Origin: Phytoactinopolyspora limicola
Lineage (GTDB): Bacteria; Actinomycetota; Actinomycetes; Jiangellales; Jiangellaceae
Direction of reading: 5' to 3'
DNA: 64,000 nt
Assembly: GCF_011320225.1 (NCBI RefSeq)
Contig: NZ_JAAOEN010000007.1
Span: 1-64,000, forward strand
Positions 25,778-34,272 of this stretch are shown here, piece by piece. The position numbers and the translations under genes were made by a program. Each line of letters begins with the position of its first letter. The stretch's first letter is position 1. The notes beneath the pieces are model-generated. The model made no database searches. It was not told the DNA's origin and saw only the letters and a program-made list of their open reading frames with translations.

Positions 25778-26697
25778 ACGTCGTCGTTTGCGAGGACGTC
25801 ACCCGCCGGTTCGAGGACGTCACCGCGGTGGATAACGTGTCATTGCAGGTCGAGCAGGGCGAGATCTTCGGCCTGATCGGGCCCAATGGGGCAGGCAAGA
25901 CGACCCTGCTGAACTGCATCGAAGGCCTGGACCGCCCAACGTCGGGAGACATCTCGGTCCTTGGCCGGCACCCCATCACCGACCGACACGAACTGACGCT
26001 CCGTACCGGTGTGCAACTGCAAAGCGCGGCACTACCGCCACGGGTCACCGTCGCCGAGGCGATGCGCCTGTATTCGGCCTTCTACGCCGACCCCACCCCC
26101 TGGCCGGACCTCCTCACCACGTTGGGTATCGCCGGCAAACAGCAGACCAGAGTCGAGCGTCTGTCCGGAGGCGAGCGCCAGCGCGTGTTCATCGCTCTTG
26201 CGCTACTGCACAACCCGGAGGTCGTCTTCCTCGACGAGCTGACCACCGCGCTGGATCCACAGGCACGCCTCGCCATGTGGGAGGTCGTGGCGGGGATCCG
26301 CGATCAAGGAACCACCGTCGTGCTGACCACGCACTACATGGAGGAAGCGGAGCATTTGTGTGACCGGGTAGGCATCATCGACCACGGTCAGATCATCGCA
26401 CTCGATACCGTGCCCGCACTCGTGCGTGATCACGCCGGCGACACCACGGCACGTCTCACCCTCACCCAGCGTTCCCCTGCCGACCTGGATTTGACGACGA
26501 TCGACGAGGTGACTACCGCCCAGCCGGATGGCGTGCACCTGACCGTCCAAGGTACCGGTGGCTTCCTCCAGGACGTCATGACCGAACTGACCAGCCGTGA
26601 TCTGCGGGTAGCCGATCTGCGAGCCACCTCGCCGAGCCTCGAGGATGTGTTCTTGAATCTGACCGGGCGCGCCATGCGAATCGAGGAGCCAGCATGA
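25774..26697 (+). CDS. ABC transporter ATP-binding protein
   Basis: 307 residues with Walker A GPNGAGKTTLL, signature LSGGERQRV, Walker B VVFLDELTTALD (Leu in place of Pro) and VLTTHYMEEAEHLC. The C-terminal about 80 residues carry the usual SLEDVFLNLTGRAMR motif of drug-export ATPases. GTG start overlaps the AbrB-like stop and its own stop overlaps the permease ATG. Confidence 0.9.
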   Translation: MNVVVCEDVTRRFEDVTAVDNVSLQVEQGEIFGLIGPNGAGKTTLLNCIEGLDRPTSGDISVLGRHPITDRHELTLRTGVQLQSAALPPRVTVAEAMRLYSAFYADPTPWPDLLTTLGIAGKQQTRVERLSGGERQRVFIALALLHNPEVVFLDELTTALDPQARLAMWEVVAGIRDQGTTVVLTTHYMEEAEHLCDRVGIIDHGQIIALDTVPALVRDHAGDTTARLTLTQRSPADLDLTTIDEVTTAQPDGVHLTVQGTGGFLQDVMTELTSRDLRVADLRATSPSLEDVFLNLTGRAMRIEEPA

Positions 26698-27443
26698 CCG
26701 GCTACCGAGTGCTTACCGTGACCTTGTTTCGTTCCCTGACGCGTGAGCCGGTCGGACTATTCTTCTCGTTCATCTTCGCTCCAGTACTGGTCCTCATCCT
26801 GGGCGGAATCTTCGGCAACGACCCCCGTCCGGAGTTCGACGGGCAAGGCTATATCGAAGCCAACCTTCCCGCGTTCACCTCCTTGGTGCTGGCCATCATC
26901 GGCGTCATGGTGCTACCGGTGAACCAGCTGACCTTGCGCGAAAGCGGCGCTCTGCGCCGGCTGCGGCTCACCCCCATGCGACCAGCGACCTTCGTCGCCG
27001 CCGATCTCACCGTCAATTTCCTGGTCGGTTTCGCCGGCATGATCGCCGCCTTGACCGTCGGGTGGCTGGCCTTCGGTGTCACGCCGTCAGGCAACGTCGT
27101 CATGGTCATGCTGGCCGCGGCCCTTGGACTCGTCGCGTTCTTAGCGCTGGGCTATACACTTGCCGGCCTGTATCCGTCCGCGGGTGCGGCCACCGGCATT
27201 GGCAATGTGCTGATGATCCTGTTGATGCTCACCTCAGGAGCCTTCGTCCCGTTGAGCGCCATGCCCGACGGTGTACGTACAGCGACGGACTTTTCGCCGA
27301 TCCGGCAGTTCGTCGAACTCGTGGAAGGTCTGTGGGAGGGCGATGCGTGGTCGTCGCTGCTCCTGCCCACCGGGGTGCTCGTCGCCATGATCATCGTCTT
27401 TGGCGCCCTTGGTTCCAGACTGTTGCGATGGGAACGCACCTGA
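26694..27443 (+). CDS. ABC-2 type permease
   Basis: 249 residues with six membrane segments, including LFFSFIFAPVLVLILGG and TLAGLYPSAGAATGIGNVL. The motif MLTSGAFVPLSAMPDGVRTATDFSPIRQFVEL is typical of ABC-2 exporters. Overlaps the ATPase stop (ATGA). Likely exports a small molecule, controlled by the AbrB-like protein; substrate unknown. Confidence 0.88.
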   Translation: MTGYRVLTVTLFRSLTREPVGLFFSFIFAPVLVLILGGIFGNDPRPEFDGQGYIEANLPAFTSLVLAIIGVMVLPVNQLTLRESGALRRLRLTPMRPATFVAADLTVNFLVGFAGMIAALTVGWLAFGVTPSGNVVMVMLAAALGLVAFLALGYTLAGLYPSAGAATGIGNVLMILLMLTSGAFVPLSAMPDGVRTATDFSPIRQFVELVEGLWEGDAWSSLLLPTGVLVAMIIVFGALGSRLLRWERT

Positions 27444-27538
27444 GGTGATCATGGATGCCACCGCGGCACCGCAGCCGGACGGGCCAGAGCCGGAGGTTCG
27501 TGTGACGTCGTCGAAGCTCCCCCGATGACCGGTCGGTC

Positions 27539-28216
27539 ATGCTGCTAGAGCAACTACTCCCGCATGGTGTCTACGCCGCCGAACGCCGCGTGGACGATAC
27601 CCCTGAGCCTCTGTTTCCGGAGGAACTAGCACACATAGCCCGTGCTGTGCCGAAGCGGCGCGACGAGTTCACGACGGTCCGGTACTGCGCGCGCCTCGCC
27701 CTACGTCAGCTGGGGATGGATCGCCCACCACTGGTGCCCGGCGAGGGCGGTGCGCCGACGTGGCCGCGTGGCGTCGTCGGCAGCATGACCCATTGCACCG
27801 GCTATCGCGCCGCGGTCGTCGCCGACGGTGCGAACGTAGTGTCGATCGGCATAGACGCCGAGCCCGACGAACCTCTGCCCGAGGGCGTCGAGCAGGCCGT
27901 CATGCTGCCGACCGAACGTCGACATGTTGCCGAGCTGGCGGTGGCCGAGCCTGGCCCACACTGGGACCGCCTCCTCTTCAGCGCCAAGGAGAGCGTCTAC
28001 AAGACCTGGTATCCGCTCGCCGGCACCTGGCTGGACTTCGAGGATGCCGAGGTCCGGTTCCATCCCGACGGGACGTTCGCCGTCAAGCTGCTCATCGACC
28101 ACCCGCCGGCCGCCAGCCAGCCGCTCACACAGGTGGAGGGCCGCTGGCTCAGCGCCGACGGGTTACTGCTGACTGTTGTGGTCCTGAACGCCCACGCGAA
28201 TGGTGGCGCCGGATAG
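27539..28216 (+). CDS. 4'-phosphopantetheinyl transferase (Sfp/EntD type)
   Basis: 225 residues. The family motifs are VVGSMTHCTGYRAAVVA (P1a/P1), GIDAEPDEP (P2, metal-binding Asp and Glu) and LLFSAKESVYKTWYPLAG (P3, WxxKEA-like). It transfers phosphopantetheine from CoA to carrier proteins of polyketide, nonribosomal peptide or siderophore synthesis. No carrier-protein genes are in the window, so it probably serves clusters elsewhere. ATG at 27539 keeps the conserved MLLEQLLPHGV start of EntD-like enzymes. Confidence 0.9.
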   Translation: MLLEQLLPHGVYAAERRVDDTPEPLFPEELAHIARAVPKRRDEFTTVRYCARLALRQLGMDRPPLVPGEGGAPTWPRGVVGSMTHCTGYRAAVVADGANVVSIGIDAEPDEPLPEGVEQAVMLPTERRHVAELAVAEPGPHWDRLLFSAKESVYKTWYPLAGTWLDFEDAEVRFHPDGTFAVKLLIDHPPAASQPLTQVEGRWLSADGLLLTVVVLNAHANGGAG

Positions 28217-28232
28217 TCAGCGGGGTCAGGCG

Positions 28233-28664
28233 TCAGCCCCACACCTCGTCGATCGACACCGGGCGGATCTCCGCCTCCGCAGGCAGCAGCCGCGGGCCTC
28301 GCCATTCACGACCAGCCTTGCCGTCGGTCGGGTAATGCACGCAGAACGCCTCCATGTCCTCGCCGACGTCGAAGGCGCCGCGCACCCCGGCGGGCATGTA
28401 CAGCGACTCACCGACCTTCGCCGTCATGACCGCGGCCCCGAACCGCACGGTCAGGCTCCCCCTCGTCACGACGGCCACCTCGTCGTAGGCCCACAGGAAG
28501 TCGAAAGCCACACCCTTACGGAAGCGGATGTAAGCCAAGCCGAGGTTGGAGCCCTCCTCCTCGTCGGCGATGTAACCGACGTAGGCCTCGTGGTCACCAA
28601 CCTGAAGCCAGTCGGACACATCTCGGGCGCTGAACGTCTGGATGGCCGTGGGCTCGAATGTCAT
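28233..28664 (-). CDS. cupin protein, EutQ-like
   Basis: 143 residues forming one cupin barrel: FDFLWAYDEVAVVTRGSLTVRFG and VGESLYMPAGVRGAFDVGEDMEAFCVHYP. The pattern resembles EutQ-like cupins. Its ATG at 28664 has GGAGG upstream; the open frame beyond 28664 runs into the divergent sigma-factor region and is rejected. Function not known; it may bind a metal or a small acid. Confidence 0.75.
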   Translation of the reverse strand: MTFEPTAIQTFSARDVSDWLQVGDHEAYVGYIADEEEGSNLGLAYIRFRKGVAFDFLWAYDEVAVVTRGSLTVRFGAAVMTAKVGESLYMPAGVRGAFDVGEDMEAFCVHYPTDGKAGREWRGPRLLPAEAEIRPVSIDEVWG

Positions 28665-28808
28665 CGCGGTGCCTCCGTTGTCTCTGGTCACGGCACTAGG
28701 CTGCCCGCGGACACTTACCGCTTTCTTACGGCACTCTGCCGGCCGACCTATGCTGCTCTTAGCCGAGCAGCGGTGTCTCCCGACGACCGCCGCGAGAGGA
28801 GAACGCAG

Positions 28809-30059
28809 GTGACGGACGCCGCCACGGTCGAGTCGGCCATCGTCTGCGTTCATCGTGAGGAGTGGGCCCGGGTGGTGGCCTTGCTGGCGCGCCGGTTCGG
28901 CGATCTCGACCTGGCGGAGGAGATGGCCGCCGAGGCGTTCGCGACCGCCGTCGAGCGGTGGCCCCACGACGGCGTGCCTCCGAATCCGGGCGCGTGGCTC
29001 ACCACTACCGCCACCCGCAAAACGATCGATCGGCTACGACGGGAAGCACGGCGCGCCCCAAAACAGCAGGAAGCGCTCCGGCTCTACGACAACAGCCCAC
29101 CCGAGCCGATCGGCGTGGTCGAAGACGACCGGCTCCGGCTGCTCTTCACCTGCTGCCATCCGGCGCTCTCCATGGAGGCTCGGGTGGCCCTGACCTTGCG
29201 CATGGTCGGCGGCCTCAGCCTTCCCGAGATCGCCGACGCCTTCCTGGTGCAGGAAGCTACGATGGGCCGGCGCATCACCCGTGCGAAGAGCAAGATCAAG
29301 GCCGCGAGGATCCCCTACCGGATGCCGGAGGCCGAGGATCTGCCCGCCCGGGTAGCTGGAGTGCTCGCGGTGCTCTACCTCGTCTTCAATGAGGGTTATC
29401 TCGCCTCGCGCGAGGATTCCGAGCCGATCCGTCGCGACCTCACCTCCGAGGCGATCCGACTGACACGCCTGGTCAAGAACCTGATGCCGCACGATGGCGA
29501 GGTGGCCGGCCTGCTCGCCCTCATGCTGCTCACCGAGGCACGAGCCGCCGCGCGTGTCTCGCCATCGGGTGAGCTGATGCGGTTCGACGAGCAGGACCGA
29601 GGCGTATGGGACCAGGCACTGATCGCCGAGGGCTTGGCACTCGTGCGCCAGCGTCTGGCCGTGGTCGCCCGCGGCGACGCCGTACCCGGCCGTTACCAGA
29701 TTCTCGCCGCCATCAGCGCCGTCCACACATCCGCGCCCGACGCGCACGCCACCGACTGGTCGCAGGTCGTCGCCCTCTACGACCAGCTGGCTGCGATCGA
29801 CCCGAGCCCGATCGTCGCGCTGAACCGGGCGGTCGCCGTCGCCAAACTCCACGGCCCCGACGTCGGCCTGGATGCGGTCGAGCGGTTCGGCGAAGCGCTG
29901 GCTGACTACCACGCCTTCCACGCCACCCGTGCCGACCTGTTGCGGCAGCTCGGCCGCTCGGCCGACGCCCGGGCGGCGTACGACCGGGCGATCGAGCTGG
30001 CCGGTAACTCCGCCGAGATCGCGTATCTCACCCGGTGCCGCGGCCAGCTCGACGACTGA
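28809..30059 (+). CDS. large ECF sigma factor with C-terminal TPR-like domain (ECF42 type)
   Basis: 416 residues. Region 2 is LARRFGDLDLAEEMAAEAFATAVERW and region 4 covers MVGGLSLPEIADAFLVQEATMGRRITRAK. The remaining about 220 residues (SEAIRLTRLVKNLMP ... ALNRAVAVAKLHG ... RADLLRQLGRSADARAAYDRAIELA) form the helical extension of ECF42/SigJ-like factors. These usually sit beside YCII/DGPF-domain genes and have no classical anti-sigma factor; no such gene lies next to this one. GTG start at 28809 with GGAG upstream. Confidence 0.88.
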   Translation: MTDAATVESAIVCVHREEWARVVALLARRFGDLDLAEEMAAEAFATAVERWPHDGVPPNPGAWLTTTATRKTIDRLRREARRAPKQQEALRLYDNSPPEPIGVVEDDRLRLLFTCCHPALSMEARVALTLRMVGGLSLPEIADAFLVQEATMGRRITRAKSKIKAARIPYRMPEAEDLPARVAGVLAVLYLVFNEGYLASREDSEPIRRDLTSEAIRLTRLVKNLMPHDGEVAGLLALMLLTEARAAARVSPSGELMRFDEQDRGVWDQALIAEGLALVRQRLAVVARGDAVPGRYQILAAISAVHTSAPDAHATDWSQVVALYDQLAAIDPSPIVALNRAVAVAKLHGPDVGLDAVERFGEALADYHAFHATRADLLRQLGRSADARAAYDRAIELAGNSAEIAYLTRCRGQLDD

Positions 30060-30118
30060 CGATCAGCAGCCGGCACCGCGTTGTCAATCTGCGGTGACGA
30101 CGGCGCTCGCTCCTATGC

Positions 30119-30724
30119 TCAGGTCGCATACCGCGGGCGTCCGGCCGGCCGGTAGGTCTGGAGCGTGATGCCGTCGGTGAAGGCTCGGAAGTCGGCCAGG
30201 TCGAGCGCGGTGTCCGGGCCGGCGTCGGGGAACAGGCGGGTGCCCTGGCCGACGACGACGGGAAAGGTGAACAGCGTGATTTCATCGACCAGGTGATGCT
30301 CCAGGAGCCAGCGCACCAGGGTGCCGCTCCCGTGAACCTGCAGCTCACCCTCTCGGTTGGCCTTCAACTCGCTGACGGCGGCCGCTAGGTCGCCGGCGAG
30401 GACGGTGGTGCCGTCCCATTGCGGGTCGGTGAGCGTGGCCGATGCCACGTACTTGGGGCGGGCGTTCAAGGCACGTCCGATGGGCGCGTTCGCCATCTCG
30501 TCGATCGCGCCCCACGAGCGGGCGAAAATCTCATAGGTCCGCCGGCCGAACAGGAACGCGTCGGCACGCTGATAGACCTGACCAAGGAACGTCTCCACGT
30601 CTGCGCCCCACAGCGGCAAGGCCCAGCCGCCGCGCTCGAACCCGCCTCGGCGGTCCTCGTCCGACCCGCCGAGGCCCTGCATCACTCCGTCGACGGAAAC
30701 GTTCGTGACCGTGGTCAGTTTCAT
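30119..30724 (-). CDS. dihydrofolate reductase-like protein (RibD C-terminal domain family)
   Basis: 201 residues with the family pattern MKLTTVTNVSVDGVMQGLGG, FLFGRRTYEIFARSW, KYVASATLTDPQWDGTTVL and LQVHGSGTLVRWLLEHHLVDEITLFTFPVVVGQG. It is convergent with the ECF sigma gene. In actinobacteria such genes often accompany YCII/ECF42 loci, so a link is possible. The reaction is unknown. Confidence 0.87.
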   Translation of the reverse strand: MKLTTVTNVSVDGVMQGLGGSDEDRRGGFERGGWALPLWGADVETFLGQVYQRADAFLFGRRTYEIFARSWGAIDEMANAPIGRALNARPKYVASATLTDPQWDGTTVLAGDLAAAVSELKANREGELQVHGSGTLVRWLLEHHLVDEITLFTFPVVVGQGTRLFPDAGPDTALDLADFRAFTDGITLQTYRPAGRPRYAT

Positions 30725-30859
30725 GATCCTGTTGCCTTTCGTCCGGGGCGCCCCTGGTGGGCGGCCTTACCCCCACAACGAACACCTCTGCCCTGATCCG
30801 ACACTTCCTCTCGGATTCCATCGGTGGAAAAATCTATGCGTTTTGCATATATTTTTGGG

Positions 30860-31240
30860 ATGGAGTCAACCCTGGAAGCAGCGATCAACGAGTGGCACAC
30901 GAGCGTGAACGACGGCGACCTGGTCCGGTCAGCGAGCGCAGTCGGTGATCCGATCGTTGTTATGGGCCCGAAAGGCGCCGGCCCGATCACACCCGCACAA
31001 TTCGCGGACTGGGTGAAACGCTCGGGGATCACGTTGACGCCCCGGTCGTGGCATCCGGTCAGTGAGCGCCTGATGGTCGTCGAACAAGACGCCACCTGGC
31101 CAGCGAGTGCGGAGCCTACCCGGGTCGCCACGGTGTTCCGGGTGGCCGGAGGGAAGGTCACTGCCGCTCTCCGACTACCCGACCTGACCTCGGCGCTGGA
31201 GCTGGCATACGTCTACGGCGAGATGGCAGCCACCGAATGA
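30860..31240 (+). CDS. SnoaL/NTF2-like protein, perhaps leaderless
   Basis: About 126 residues beginning MESTLEAAINEWHTSVNDGDL, a small single-domain NTF2-like fold with ITPAQFADWVKRSGITL. It overlaps the next gene by ATGA. No Shine-Dalgarno precedes the ATG at 30860, while TATATT at 30848-30853 is a good -10 box placed six bases before it, so the mRNA may start at the ATG. An in-frame GTG at 30824 is less likely. Confidence 0.65.
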   Translation: MESTLEAAINEWHTSVNDGDLVRSASAVGDPIVVMGPKGAGPITPAQFADWVKRSGITLTPRSWHPVSERLMVVEQDATWPASAEPTRVATVFRVAGGKVTAALRLPDLTSALELAYVYGEMAATE

Positions 31241-31677
31241 GCCACCCGGGACCAGGCCAGGCCCTGTTCGCGTTCGTCCGGCACTGGGCACGTAGAACGT
31301 CACCCAGCGACGACACCATCGCTGAGCAAGGTCGGCTCGTGCTCGCCACCGAGGCCGTCCACTCCCTCACCCGGCGCGGGGTAGCGGCGACGGTCAACGC
31401 CATCGCGCACGAGATCGGCATCGACCAGAGCGGAGCATCACGACTGGTCAAGAACGCGGCGGAGGCCGGGTACCTCACCTTGCAGGCATCGGAAACAGAC
31501 GGACGCCGACGCCAGGCAGCAGTCACCGCATCCGGGCACACCATGCTCGAACAAGCACATGACTGGCAAGAGCAGGTCTTCGAACGGTTGACGGAAGGCT
31601 GGACCGAGCAGCAGCGCCGCGACTTCCAGCAGTCGATCACTGATCTGATCGACCGGTCGTACGCCTTGGACTCATGA
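31237..31677 (+). CDS. MarR-family transcriptional regulator
   Basis: 146 residues with a winged helix: VNAIAHEIGIDQSGASRLVKNAAEAGYL and the wing ASETDGRRRQAAVTASG. Helices at both ends form the dimer interface. Translationally coupled to the SnoaL-like gene (ATGA), which it may regulate, perhaps with the SnoaL-like protein binding the effector. Confidence 0.85.
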   Translation: MSHPGPGQALFAFVRHWARRTSPSDDTIAEQGRLVLATEAVHSLTRRGVAATVNAIAHEIGIDQSGASRLVKNAAEAGYLTLQASETDGRRRQAAVTASGHTMLEQAHDWQEQVFERLTEGWTEQQRRDFQQSITDLIDRSYALDS

Positions 31678-31743
31678 CCCGCTCGCCGTTCCGCGCCGCC
31701 CGGAGCCGACCGGCCCCACCCGCCGCGGCATCATCAACTTGGC

Positions 31744-32178
31744 CTAGTCGTCGCTGGCCCGACGCCTTCGTTTCGTCTCGCCGCGGCGGCGCTTGGCCGC
31801 AAGCCGGCGTTCGACCGAACCACGGCTGGGTTTGGTTGGCCGGCGCACCCGCGGCCCAGGCGCGATGGCCTTCTCCAATAGCTGGACGAGACGTGCCTCG
31901 GCCGCTTCCCTGTTGCGCAACTGGGAACGATGCTCCGAAGCAGCCACCGTGACCACACCACCAGTGAGGCGGCCAGCCAACCGCCGCAACACCCGGTCCT
32001 TCAGCGCTGGACTCAGGGCCGTCGATGCGGCCACGTCATAGCTTAGTTCGACCCTGCTGTCCGTCGTGTTCACCGACTGGCCACCAGGCCCCGCCGACCG
32101 AGAGAAACGCCAACGCAGCTCGGCCTCCGGAATAACAACCGATCCACCCACACGCAATGGACCCGGCATGTCACTCAT
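31744..32178 (-). CDS. arfB: ArfB-like peptidyl-tRNA hydrolase (ribosome rescue)
   Basis: 144 residues. The catalytic GGQ motif is in FSRSAGPGGQSVNTTDSRVEL and the C-terminus is a strongly basic tail (RRLAAKRRRGETKRRRRASDD) that enters the mRNA channel of stalled ribosomes. It has the size of ArfB/YaeJ, without the N-terminal domains of classical release factors. ATG at 32178 gives MSDMPGPLRVGGSVVIPEAEL, the normal family start. Confidence 0.88.
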   Translation of the reverse strand: MSDMPGPLRVGGSVVIPEAELRWRFSRSAGPGGQSVNTTDSRVELSYDVAASTALSPALKDRVLRRLAGRLTGGVVTVAASEHRSQLRNREAAEARLVQLLEKAIAPGPRVRRPTKPSRGSVERRLAAKRRRGETKRRRRASDD

Positions 32179-32247
32179 TTTGCCAGATCGCAATAGGAGG
32201 CCCAGGGCCGTCCTAGCGTCGTGCACCCGGATCATCCGGTCCGGCAA

Positions 32248-32605
32248 GGATCAGTCCACTTTGACCACCGGCACCAAGAGGTCTATGGCCTCAGCCGTGA
32301 GGGCCGCGCTGTGGCTGGGTCAAGTCCCCGGTAGTGGTGTAGCGCGGTGTCCTTCGATCTGGTGTTGGTCGCTGAGAACTCGAGGGCGAGTTCGGTGGCC
32401 AACTTGGGCGGAAGATCCATCCGAGCCTGTGGCCAACCGCGCCCTCGGGAAGCAGCAACCTCGTTCGACGGTCACGACCAGTACGACAACGACTGGATAC
32501 CCAACCCCACGACCGGTCGCCCCGGGGCTAGGTCGGCGGTAATTCACCGGCCCCGCGGGCGGGCCAGCCCTTCACCACAGCACCGGACCGGGTCACACTC
32601 TGGGC
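32248..32605. other. intergenic stretch without a recognised gene
   Basis: About 360 bases. Short open frames on both strands show no family resemblance or good ribosome sites. It presumably holds the promoters of the MFS gene and perhaps decayed sequence. Confidence 0.4.
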
Positions 32606-33841
32606 ATGGCTATGTCGCGCAAGTCCGCGTCGTACCGTGAGGTCTTCGCGGTCGTTGAGTTCCGGCGGCTCTGGACGGCCCATGCGCTCTCCGTCATCGG
32701 TGACCAGCTCGCGCGGGTCGCGATCACGCTCCTGGTCTACGACCGGACCAAATCCGCTGGGCTCACCGCCTTGACTTATGCGCTGACCTTCGTTCCCGAT
32801 CTGCTCGGCGGTGCCGCGCTTGCCGGGTTTGCTGATCGCTGGCCGCGGCGCCGGGTCATGGTGGTAAGCGACCTGGCCCGGGCAGGATTGGTCGCAGTCA
32901 TGGCTATCCCCGGCATCCCGCTGGCTGTGCAGGCCGGGCTGTTGTTCCTGGTACAGCTCCTGGTGTCGCCGTTCGGTGCGGCACGGCAGACGATCCTGGC
33001 CGATATCCTCCCCGGCGATCAGCTGACACTCGGGCTCTCCGCTATCTCGACGACGTATCAAGGCGCATTGGTGATCGGGTTCGGCGCAGGAGCTGCCCTG
33101 GTTGCGCAGCTCGGGGTGACTAGCGCGCTACTCGTCGACGTAGTCACCTTCCTGGTGTCCGCAGCCATCATCCAACACGGCATCCGCCTACATCGGCCAG
33201 CGGCGTCGGCTGCGGGTGCCCAGCCACCGGGGCAGTGGGAGACCATCCGAGCAGGCTGCTCCATCGTGGCCAGAAACCCGATGCTGCGGATCACGCTGGC
33301 GATTGCCTGCTGCTCCGGGTTCTACGTCGTCCCCGAGGGGCTAGCCGTCCCGTATGCGGCCGAGACGGACATGCGCACCGCAGCCGTCGGACTGTTGCTG
33401 GCCGCCGGCCCAGCCGGCACGGTGGCCGGGATGTTACTGATCCGCGTCCTGGGACCCGAACGCCGCCTCGCGCTACTCGGCCCGGCAGCCGTCGCATCAA
33501 GTCTGGTGCTCATCCCGACTGGCTGGGCCCCAGGCCTAGCGATCATCCTGGTGCTCTGGACACTGAGTGGGCTGTTCTCAGCGCATCAGGTCGTCGCTCA
33601 GGCCACGTATGTGCGGGCTGCACCCCCACCTCACCGAGGTCAGGCAGTCGGCGTCGCAATGGCAGCGATGCGGGCGGCGCAAGGCGCGGGCATCATCGCG
33701 GCGGGTCTGCTCGCTCAGGTGCTCACGCCTGCGCTGATTATCGCCCTCGCCGCCGCGGTGGGGACGCTCGTCACTGCCTGGGCAGCACGACGCTGGGCAC
33801 GGACGGTCTCATCCCGCCCTGATCCCCTAAGGCCAGGATGA
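32606..33841 (+). CDS. MFS transporter (EntS/MFS_3-like)
   Basis: 411 residues with twelve hydrophobic segments. The FRRLWTAHALSVIGDQLARVAITLLVYDRT start and the loop FADRWPRRRVMVVSDLARAG match the major facilitator motif A of EntS-like exporters. Central cytoplasmic loop around residue 200. It is probably a drug or siderophore exporter; no partner genes. Starts at ATG 32606 or 32612. Confidence 0.87.
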   Translation: MAMSRKSASYREVFAVVEFRRLWTAHALSVIGDQLARVAITLLVYDRTKSAGLTALTYALTFVPDLLGGAALAGFADRWPRRRVMVVSDLARAGLVAVMAIPGIPLAVQAGLLFLVQLLVSPFGAARQTILADILPGDQLTLGLSAISTTYQGALVIGFGAGAALVAQLGVTSALLVDVVTFLVSAAIIQHGIRLHRPAASAAGAQPPGQWETIRAGCSIVARNPMLRITLAIACCSGFYVVPEGLAVPYAAETDMRTAAVGLLLAAGPAGTVAGMLLIRVLGPERRLALLGPAAVASSLVLIPTGWAPGLAIILVLWTLSGLFSAHQVVAQATYVRAAPPPHRGQAVGVAMAAMRAAQGAGIIAAGLLAQVLTPALIIALAAAVGTLVTAWAARRWARTVSSRPDPLRPG

Positions 33842-33901
33842 GACCGACAACGCCTAGACGCTAGCGGCTACAATCGCTTCAGATTCTATTTGCTACCAGT
33901 T

Positions 33902-33997
33902 CCAGTGAGCGTCACGCATCACAGGCACCCCCTCTCGGTGTGACAAGCGCGGACGGGTAAACGACATTGATCATGATTCCCAGTGCGCGTCACGCAT
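33902..33997. repeat. pair of 18-bp direct repeats
   Basis: CCAGTGAGCGTCACGCAT at 33902-33919 and CCAGTGCGCGTCACGCAT at 33980-33997 differ by one base and are 78 bases apart. The rest of the 33842-34272 gap has no gene I can support. Confidence 0.55.
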
Positions 33998-34060
33998 GGC
34001 TCGGCCCTCCTTTCGCAGCACCAGCGGAATCCGACAGGACAGCCGATCCGGGAGGCATGG

Positions 34061-34078
34061 CCAAGTCGTACGACTTGG
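34061..34078. promoter_or_regulatory. perfect 18-bp palindrome upstream of the diguanylate cyclase
   Basis: CCAAGTCGTACGACTTGG is an exact palindrome about 195 bases before the GGDEF gene. Perfect symmetry with no loop suggests a dimeric repressor site rather than a terminator. Confidence 0.5.
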
Positions 34079-34272
34079 GTGTAGTGCACACGCATAGAAA
34101 CGACCCCCGCAGGTCAGCGACCGCGCGCTTCGTTCTGCTGAAAGGCCGCGCGGCTGATTCGATCCTATTGTCCCTCTTTATGTGCTTGTGCTTGCCTAAA
34201 TGATTGCCCTGAGCGACACTTGCTAACCAGGCGAGTGGGGGAGGGCTGGATTCCACCGGCGGAGGCCAACCA

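Noticed and set aside
33902-34000. c-di-GMP (GEMM) riboswitch upstream of the diguanylate cyclase
   Set aside because: GTCACGCAT recalls the start of the GEMM motif, but the conserved GGGCAAACC-type segment and paired stems are missing and the sequence occurs twice as a simple direct repeat.
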